This document shows, piece by piece, positions 57,626 through 64,000 of a stretch of DNA of 64,000 nucleotides (its first letter is position 1; each line of letters begins with the position of its first letter). The translations under genes were made by a program, and so were the position numbers. Location: the NCBI GenBank assembly GCA_029237695.1, contig CM055278.1, positions 77,273,817 to 77,337,816 of the forward strand. Reading direction: 5' to 3'. Source of the DNA: Conchocele bisecta (Eukaryota > Mollusca > Bivalvia > Lucinida > Thyasiridae). The notes under the pieces are model-generated. The model saw only the letters and a program-made list of their open reading frames with translations. It did no database searches and was not told the origin of the DNA.

Positions 57626-59361
57626 GTGTGCCGACAGGCCACATTTCCAGTGATTGTAAATTTCCTCATGTCCACAGAGGTCCAGATAAGCAAATACGCA
57701 ATTAAAAAATGCAAAAACCCAATTAAAATCAGAGACAATGCGTACCAAAAAGCAATTAAAATGTCCGGTATGCAATTCTTTTTTATCATGTAGCGTACTC
57801 CTCAAATGTATTTTCAGTCTGTCACGTACTACTAGATTTGTTCATGTATGCAATCATACAAAATCATCGCCGATTATCTGTTGGGTCGGCCATTCAATGT
57901 TTACAAAGTCTGGTCCCGGCTCTAGCTGCGGACAATGTCTTGCTGTATATCACCGATAATGGCTGGAAACCAGTCTTCGGGTGTATCCGATATGAACTCC
58001 AGGATTTAGCGGGAGCGATTCCGACTCTCAGCGGGAAAAAAATGGGTTCGAAACTCGATAAGAAACTCTAGTAACCCACCACACGGCAGTTATTTCGAGT
58101 ACCGTTCAAGTTAATGATCCCAAATCTAGAATTTCCACCCTTATCTCATCGGCCGTTTTTGCCCTTATTGATTCTGAGAAAAAAAAATCTGATAAGACAG
58201 GGCCTATCAATTATGTCATTTACGGAAAATATTACTGATTTTCAAATCAATAATTGTGGGAAAAAACGGTGATGCGACACTATTGTGAACCCGAGATCCA
58301 GGCTCATTACTAGTCTATTTTCTTAAATTCAAATCGATGTGAAACTGCTTGTTTCGGCGACCCCGAGTCTACTCCAGGAGATGCAACGAAAAACATCTGT
58401 GACATTCGTAAACGACTATCCGCACGGATAAAACAAATGGTACAGTGTAATTGGTTCTGGGGGAAGGGCGAGGCACAGCAGACATGTGTCAGGTTTATAT
58501 TTTACATGTGGGACAGTATCATAAGTAATAATGAAAATATGGTAACATTATTACTATTTCGACCAACGCACACATTGAATAAAATGGCGGTCGAATTAAC
58601 TAAGTTAACTAAGGACGAGTTGAACGGCGCCCGAATTCGCCAATTAATATAATCGTAGTAGTGATAGACACTATAAATAACACAATCGGATCATGTCAGA
58701 TTTTTTCGTACAAAATTGGTGATACATGGTGCAACAAAATGGTGGCCACAACAAACAAACGAGGAAGAACAAAATTGCAAAAGTCCACCACCAATGTTAA
58801 CCTTATTTCGATTTATTTTGTGACCGATGCAAAGGTGGAATCTCAATCCATTGCACAATGCAGCATACAGTCATTGTATTGAGCTCGGTGTGTGGAGACC
58901 CGAAATTAATCGTGATTGACATTTTTGATGAATTGCTGTGAAACGTGGTCAGCAAAAAAAAACAAAAAAACAACTGGATCGCGTGTTGCAAAGATCAATC
59001 TGCCACCAATCAAAGCATTTTTGATCAGCGTATGCACTGTTTGTCATTCAGATAATGAAACATCTCGCAATATTTTTTGAATACACTATACTGCTTGTTA
59101 CATAGCTTATAATTATAAGTGTGCTAGCAGATCCGGAACTACACTGGTCACAAATGCCATAAGCCCAATTACTCTAGTAACAGTTACTTATATGTACTTG
59201 GAATCATTGAAAACCATACACATGTAAGTATAACACTGCTTCAATTAATTATATGAACAACAAAATACATAAATTAGTACGATTTGTTTCCGAATCGGTT
59301 TTTGTAATCAAAATATGGAAATACGTTATACCCAATTGAAAAAAATTGATGGGGTAACGTT
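57626..59361. other. Unannotated intergenic stretch
   Basis: Several open frames of 60-80 codons occur but none is recognised or shows a splice context. I do not call a gene. Confidence 0.45.
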
Positions 59362-60518
59362 TTTAGCTCACCTGAGCGAAGCTCATGTGAGCTATTGTTA
59401 CCGCAATGTGTCCGGCGTCCGGTGTCGTCCGTGAATATTTTCAAACGTCTTCTCCTCGGTAACCATTGGGCCTATAGTTACCAAACTTCATGGTCATGGT
59501 CCTTAGGTAGGGGGATTACAAAATTGTTAAAATGACGTCATCACGTAATCCAAGATGCCCGCCGTCTAAAAATAACACAAATTCTTCAAAAATCTTCTTC
59601 TCAAGAACCGCCAACCGGATTTCGACAAAACTTGGTAGGAATTATCGATGTGCAATGCTCTTTCAAAGTTGTTAAAATGGTGACCCCAGGGTCAAAAATG
59701 GGCGTGGCCCGTGGGGTCAAATTTTATTTTTGACCGAATATGGTCATGTCATATATCAAATCAAAGGTATCAATGAGGCGATCACTCTGGTGCATTTTTT
59801 GTCAAAATCGGATGGTTATGTCATCCAAGATGGCCGCCGAAATGTCAAAAGGTTGTTCTTTTATTAGAGATTTCAAAATTCTTCTTCACACGAACCACTT
59901 GGCCCATGGTGGCCAAACTTCACAGTTATGGTCCATAGGTGAAGCCTTTTCAGATTTGTTAAAACGGAGGTCGTCGCTAATCCAAGATGGCCGCCGTCTA
60001 AAAATAGCACAAATTCGTAAAAAATATTCTTCTCATGAACCGCCAGCCGGATTTTGACGAAACTTGGTAGGAATGATCGACGTAGAATGCTCTTTCAAAG
60101 GTGTTAAAATGGTGACCCCGGGGTCAAAAATGGGCGTGGCCCGTGGTGTCAAATTTTATTTTTGACCAAATATGGTCATGTATTGAAGGTATCGATGAGG
60201 CGATTGCTCTGGTGCAATATTGGTCAGAATCGGATGATTATGTCATCCATGATGGCCTCCAAAAGGTCCATTTATTCGAGATTTTGAACGTCTTTTTCTC
60301 AGGAACCACATGGCCGATGCTGGCCAAACTTCATAGTAAGTTAAGATCCTTGGGTGAAGCATTTTCAGATTTGGTAAAATGAGTCATCGCTTAATCCAAG
60401 ATGACCGCCATCTAAAAATAGCACAATTTTTTTAAAACACATGAACTCAATGTCACATTCTCCTCTGGTGTTCATGGAGTCAGGTGAGCGAATTAGGGCC
60501 ATCATGGCCCTCTTGTTA
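59362..60518 (+). repeat. AGCTCACCTGAGC dispersed element, 1.16 kb, with internal tandem units
   Basis: The head TTAGCTCACCTGAGCGAAGC...TGTGAGCTATTG and the tail GTCAGGTGAGCGAATTAGGGCC...ATCATGGCCCTCTTGTTAA frame about two and a half units of 420 bp. Each unit has a CCAAACTTCA phrase, GTAATCCAAGATG-CCGCCGTCTAAAAATA, CGACAAAACTTGGTAGGAAT, GGTGACCCC.GGGTCAAAAATG and GGGCGTGGCCCGTGG. I know this element type from bivalve genomes. It is non-coding. Confidence 0.88.
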
Positions 60519-61627
60519 AAATATCCAATTGAAAATTGAGAATACCCAATTGATTTCAAAAGTATGGAGTAACAGTAACCAATGTCAAATTCCTTATCTG
60601 GAGCCCTGCATCCATGTACATGTCGCGTGATGTGACGAGTCACGGAGTGGGATTCGAGCCTACCGAACCAACATTTTTTATGACTGCAATATTGTTGAAA
60701 GATTCTTAAACCTACTTTTCACTAACTCACTAATGAAATGGAAACTTGTTTCATATCCTCTTGATAGACTATGTTTAATGTGTACGCTTGTTATGCTTAA
60801 AATGCAGATTAAATAAACCAGAAACTATGTTATTCCTATATATTTAATATTTTTGGGTAAAAAATGTCCTGGCCAGTAATATTCCGTCCGGGCCAGTAAT
60901 AATTGCTGTGCTGTCAGTCCTTGTGGCCAGTAATATTTTGGGGACTTTCGCGGAGATGGTGTTTGATAACTTTCTACATCATTTCTGTACTATATTACCC
61001 ACTTTGATAAAAAGTTACTATTGTGATGATGCATGTAGATATATCTGCGCTAATATATACATAGGCGTCCCGTATCGACGTGGTCATTGGGAGCCAGGAA
61101 TTGTGATCGCTATATAGCCAGATCTCGAATTTGTAGCATTGTTCTGTTAATGAAACTGGGGAAGTTCTGGCCTGAAAACGGACCAAATTTTACTCTGGCG
61201 GTTTTAACAATGAAAAGCAGTGTATAAATAATTAAATTTTACTAAACTACTTAAAAATGTAACATTTCATTGGCTGAGCAATATGGCAGATTCTGCGTCG
61301 TAGTACACGTGACTGATTGCAAACTTCAAAAGAAATGTCAGCTGTTTGTCAACTTCTGGAATATGGATAACTGTCAGTGCTCAGATCTGTTAATCTGCAT
61401 AACAGCTATTATCCCAGACAGCAAATAAAAACAGACATAATACATAATACACCAATTTATAATAAAAAACTTAGATAGTCGTAGGTTTTCACGTTTCTGT
61501 AGCAATTGTACAACCCGTGTGTATTCGGATTTATCTGGTTTTACTGCACATGTATAATTGTGAATATCCAACAAAAGTAGTTTCCAATGACCTGGTAACA
61601 AATGATGAACATTGTGACTCAAATCTA
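60519..61627. other. Unannotated intergenic stretch
   Basis: Only a small GGCCAGTAATATT phrase repeated three times at about 60873-60942 stands out. Confidence 0.5.
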
Positions 61628-61871
61628 ATACTCCGTATCACGTAGCTGTATTTGCTGAGACCCAGTCTTAGCTAAAACAATCACACTAATACTCAGTATC
61701 ACGTAGCTGTATTTGCTGAGACCCAGCCTTAGCTAGAACAATCACACTAATACTCAGTATCACGTAGCTGTATTTGCTGAGACCCAGCCTTAGCTAAAAC
61801 AATCACACTAATACTCAGTATCACGTAGCTGTATTTGCTGAGACCCAGCCTTAGCTAGAACAATCACACTG
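61628..61871. repeat. 61-bp tandem repeat, four copies
   Basis: The unit contains TACTCAGTATCACGTAGCTG, TATTTGCTGAGACCCAGCC and TTAGCTAAAACAATCACAC. The copies are nearly identical; copies 2 and 4 share AGCTAGAACA and copies 1 and 3 share AGCTAAAACA, suggesting a two-unit (122-bp) duplication step. Confidence 0.95.
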
Positions 61872-62599
61872 TATACTTGTGAATTAACATTTTGTGTATT
61901 CATGCCCAGAACGTTCTATATTGATATACATTGGCCAAGATTACGTATCTGGTGTTCTAGATTATAATATGTGAACAATTTGCACTAATATTCAATGTGA
62001 CGGTTGCATACTCCAGCAATGCTAGTACGATACACAATCGTTATTATTTTGAAATTTCTAGTTTGATTTGGCACGTACATTTGTACATGTACATTACATG
62101 TAGCAGGCGCATAACCAGGATCTTGCTGAGGGGGGTGCGCATTGAGCGTCGACAGCCGCAAATTGTCTAGGGGGGTATGTGGTCATGCCTCCACTGAATT
62201 TATTTGGATAAAGAACGCAAATCCTGGCTTCTAGAGCCCGCCAGACATCGATATATTATACAAAATGTTATTTATTTTAGCAGAGAAATTTTCATTTTAC
62301 GAAATGTAGTTCTTATTTTATCTAATAATTTGTTAAATTTGCAATTGCGGGAATATAACATAGTTGCTAACTGCGGGGATATAACTTGGTCACCCTGATT
62401 AAATTACATATGTGTACTCTTTAAGTCCTACATTTAATTCAGAATCACATGAGAACAAGCATGAACATATGAACAACATGTATATAGTAGACAATCCCGA
62501 TCACTCAGGGAGCTCTAGATGCGTCGATAAGCGAGGCCTGGCTTACGGAATACCCCCGCGTGCGCCATGACAATGCATGCCTTATATATTTGAAACAGA
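61872..62599. other. Unannotated stretch with a GGGGGGTGCGC repeat fragment
   Basis: CAGGCGCATAACCAGGATCT...GAGGGGGGTGCGC at about 62105-62140 looks like the end of another dispersed repeat. Otherwise nothing. Confidence 0.45.
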
Positions 62600-62716
62600 C
62601 TTGAGCGCGTAAACTTAACATGCATACAAGCTCGGACGGATGGACGGACACACACGCATTGACAAGGCGAATACTACATGTATATACACCCGACTTCGTC
62701 AAAGCGGGGGATATAA
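62600..62716 (-). repeat. Fragment of hairpin-headed dispersed repeat, reverse
   Basis: CGGACGGATGGACGGACACA and CGACTTCGTCAAAGCGGGGG are the reverse complement of a CCCCCGC head followed by GTCCGTCC. Confidence 0.55.
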
Positions 62717-62783
62717 AAAAAACTTACCAAATTGATTGGTACGAGCCCTTAACATATTTACCCTTGACGCACTTAATAGTTTA

Positions 62784-63062
62784 CTAGGACAGTATTATAT
62801 TTTCAGGCTCCAGTTTTCTTGGATGTTGCTTCGCAAACCGGTCAACAACGGCATTCAAGTCTATTTTGACACCATAATGCATGTGCAGTCTGGCTAATGC
62901 AGACAATCTTTCAGTTGCCATTGTTGCTCGCAAATAATGATGCAGTCGCCGAAGTGAGCTGGCCGACCTTTCACACTCACAACTGGTCACAGGCAGTGTA
63001 CATACCATCTTCAATAAAAGAAAAATATAAATGCTAGTGTAATCTGCAAATAATATACACAT
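62784..63062 (-). pseudogene. hAT transposase C-terminal dimerisation domain, fragment
   Basis: The frame ends at a stop 62784-62786. LPVTSCECERSASSLRRL, then LRATMATERLSALARLHMHY and VVDRFAKQHPRKLE, is the hAT C-terminal dimerisation pattern of ZMYM1/P52rIPK-like transposon proteins. Only about 80 residues are present. The catalytic parts are absent, and the upstream sequence (63063-63465) holds no matching frame. It is a fragment, or possibly the last exon of a larger derived gene lying to the right. Confidence 0.8.
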
Positions 63063-63467
63063 GTTTATTTGGAAAATGTATATGTTCGTCTCTACACATG
63101 TTCGTAGAAGAACATGGCTAATTCATATTAATATATATATGGGGAAGGTAATAATACTGCTGATGATATATTCACTCGCATAAAAGCACACATGGATTCA
63201 TTCCCAGCGATGGAAAGTCATTACATAATTAAGGTTCTTCAAGAGAAAATTATTGAGGATAGATGCATCAATTGCTAAAATATATGACTTGTACATATTG
63301 AAGTGTGCAGAACATGGGCTAACCCCTGCATTGTTAACTACATATGTATGGATATTTTTTGCGTTGAGTACAAATATATATTTCAGAAACCTAAAGAGCA
63401 TTTTTTTGACACTTGTAATGCTTATGATGAAAAGTATTTCATATGCAAATGAGGCATGATGTTTTTA
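63063..63467. other. Unannotated stretch
   Basis: CATATGCAAATGAGGCATGA near 63440 echoes MITE family 3. Nothing else is seen. Confidence 0.4.
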
Positions 63468-64000
63468 TGCCCCCGCCACCGAATGGTGAGGGGGGCATAT
63501 AGTGTTACCGGCGTACGTACGTACGTAACGTACGTACGTCCGTACGTACGTACGAAACCTTAACGCTCGGGTAAATGGCTTATAATTTCTGTTTCCTTGC
63601 TCGGATCTGCTTGACATTTCACACACGCATTGCTCCAATGGTCCTCTACCGCCCTGTGACAAATCCACATTCGTCCCGCCCCCGCCAAGCCCAGGGTCAA
63701 GGTCACAGACTTGGTGCGTTTGAAACCTTAACACTCGGGTAAATGGCTAATCATTTCTGTTTCCTTGCTCGGATCTGCTTCACATTTCACACACGCATTG
63801 CTCAAATGCTCGCTCCTCTACCGCCCTGTGACAAATCCACATTCGTCCCGCCCCCGCCAATTCCAGGGTCAAGGTCACATACTTTGTGTGTTTGAAACCT
63901 ACACGCTCGAGTATTAAAATGACTTATAATTTTTGTTCAAGGTTACAGACTTGGTGCGTTTGAAACCTTAACGCTCGGGTAAATGGCTTTAATTTCTGTT
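63468..64000 (+). repeat. GCCCCCGCC dispersed repeat, copy 3, runs off the window
   Basis: The head ATGCCCCCGCCACCGAATGG...GAGGGGGGCATATAG is followed by an alternating GTACGTAC tract (63513-63555). Units of about 165 bp then carry AAACCTTAACGCTCGGGTAA, ATTTCACACACGCATTGCTC, CTACCGCCCTGTGACAAATC and AGGGTCAAGGTCACAGACTT. It gives the best-preserved reference for the fragments at 4.7-5.1 kb and 57.4 kb. Confidence 0.88.

Overview
The window is nuclear DNA of an animal, most likely a marine mollusc and probably a bivalve. This is inferred from the AT-rich, gene-poor, spliced architecture and from dispersed repeats that I know from molluscan genomes: the TGACCTTGACCTTGG-bearing blocks, the GCCCCCGCC...GGGGGCATA headed repeats followed by GTCCGTCCGTCC, and the AGCTCACCTGAGC...GGTGAGC element. 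I see no bacterial operon structure, no CRISPR array and no rRNA.

There is one convincing host gene. It is a voltage-gated potassium channel subunit on the + strand with three coding exons (18787-18994, 29174-29433, 31259-32143). These join in phase to 450 residues: a T1 domain with an exact HX5CX20CC zinc site, six membrane segments and a TTVGYGD filter. The S6 segment has PVG where Shaker-type channels have PVP, and the S4 charge row is short. A decayed copy of the S1-coding start of exon 3 lies 0.5 kb upstream of the real one. Both introns are full of hairpin-type DNA elements.

Left end (1-5.5 kb): a decayed protein-primed type B DNA polymerase of the Polinton/adintovirus kind on the minus strand. 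It meets, tail to tail with a 28-bp gap, the end of another open frame on the + strand. Behind the polymerase's 5' end lie an approximately 90-bp tandem repeat, a long near-perfect hairpin and a small cysteine-rich open frame. 5.8-12.7 kb: a 35-bp minisatellite, a 627-bp inverted-repeat element, and an LTR retroelement of 4.8 kb with 1.2-kb LTRs that carries gag but has no room for pol. 13-18.8 kb: 21-bp satellite arrays in both orientations, broken by inverted-repeat elements, then five hairpin elements up to the channel start codon.

19-33 kb: channel introns and 3' flank with nested DNA elements, a minisatellite-bearing repeat, a dead LINE and a MITE with an internal palindromic satellite. 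34-47 kb: a LINE copy with one stop inside a larger inverted repeat, several MITEs and two more LINE ruins. 48-57.6 kb: molluscan dispersed repeats and a recent 2.25-kb tandem duplication carrying tRNA-Thr-like SINE heads. 59-64 kb: further dispersed repeats, a 61-bp tandem repeat and the C-terminal piece of a hAT transposase.

Apart from the channel, the genes do not work together; the window is mainly a record of transposition around one neuronal-type gene. All identifications come from reading the sequence and from recall of families; no database search was run.
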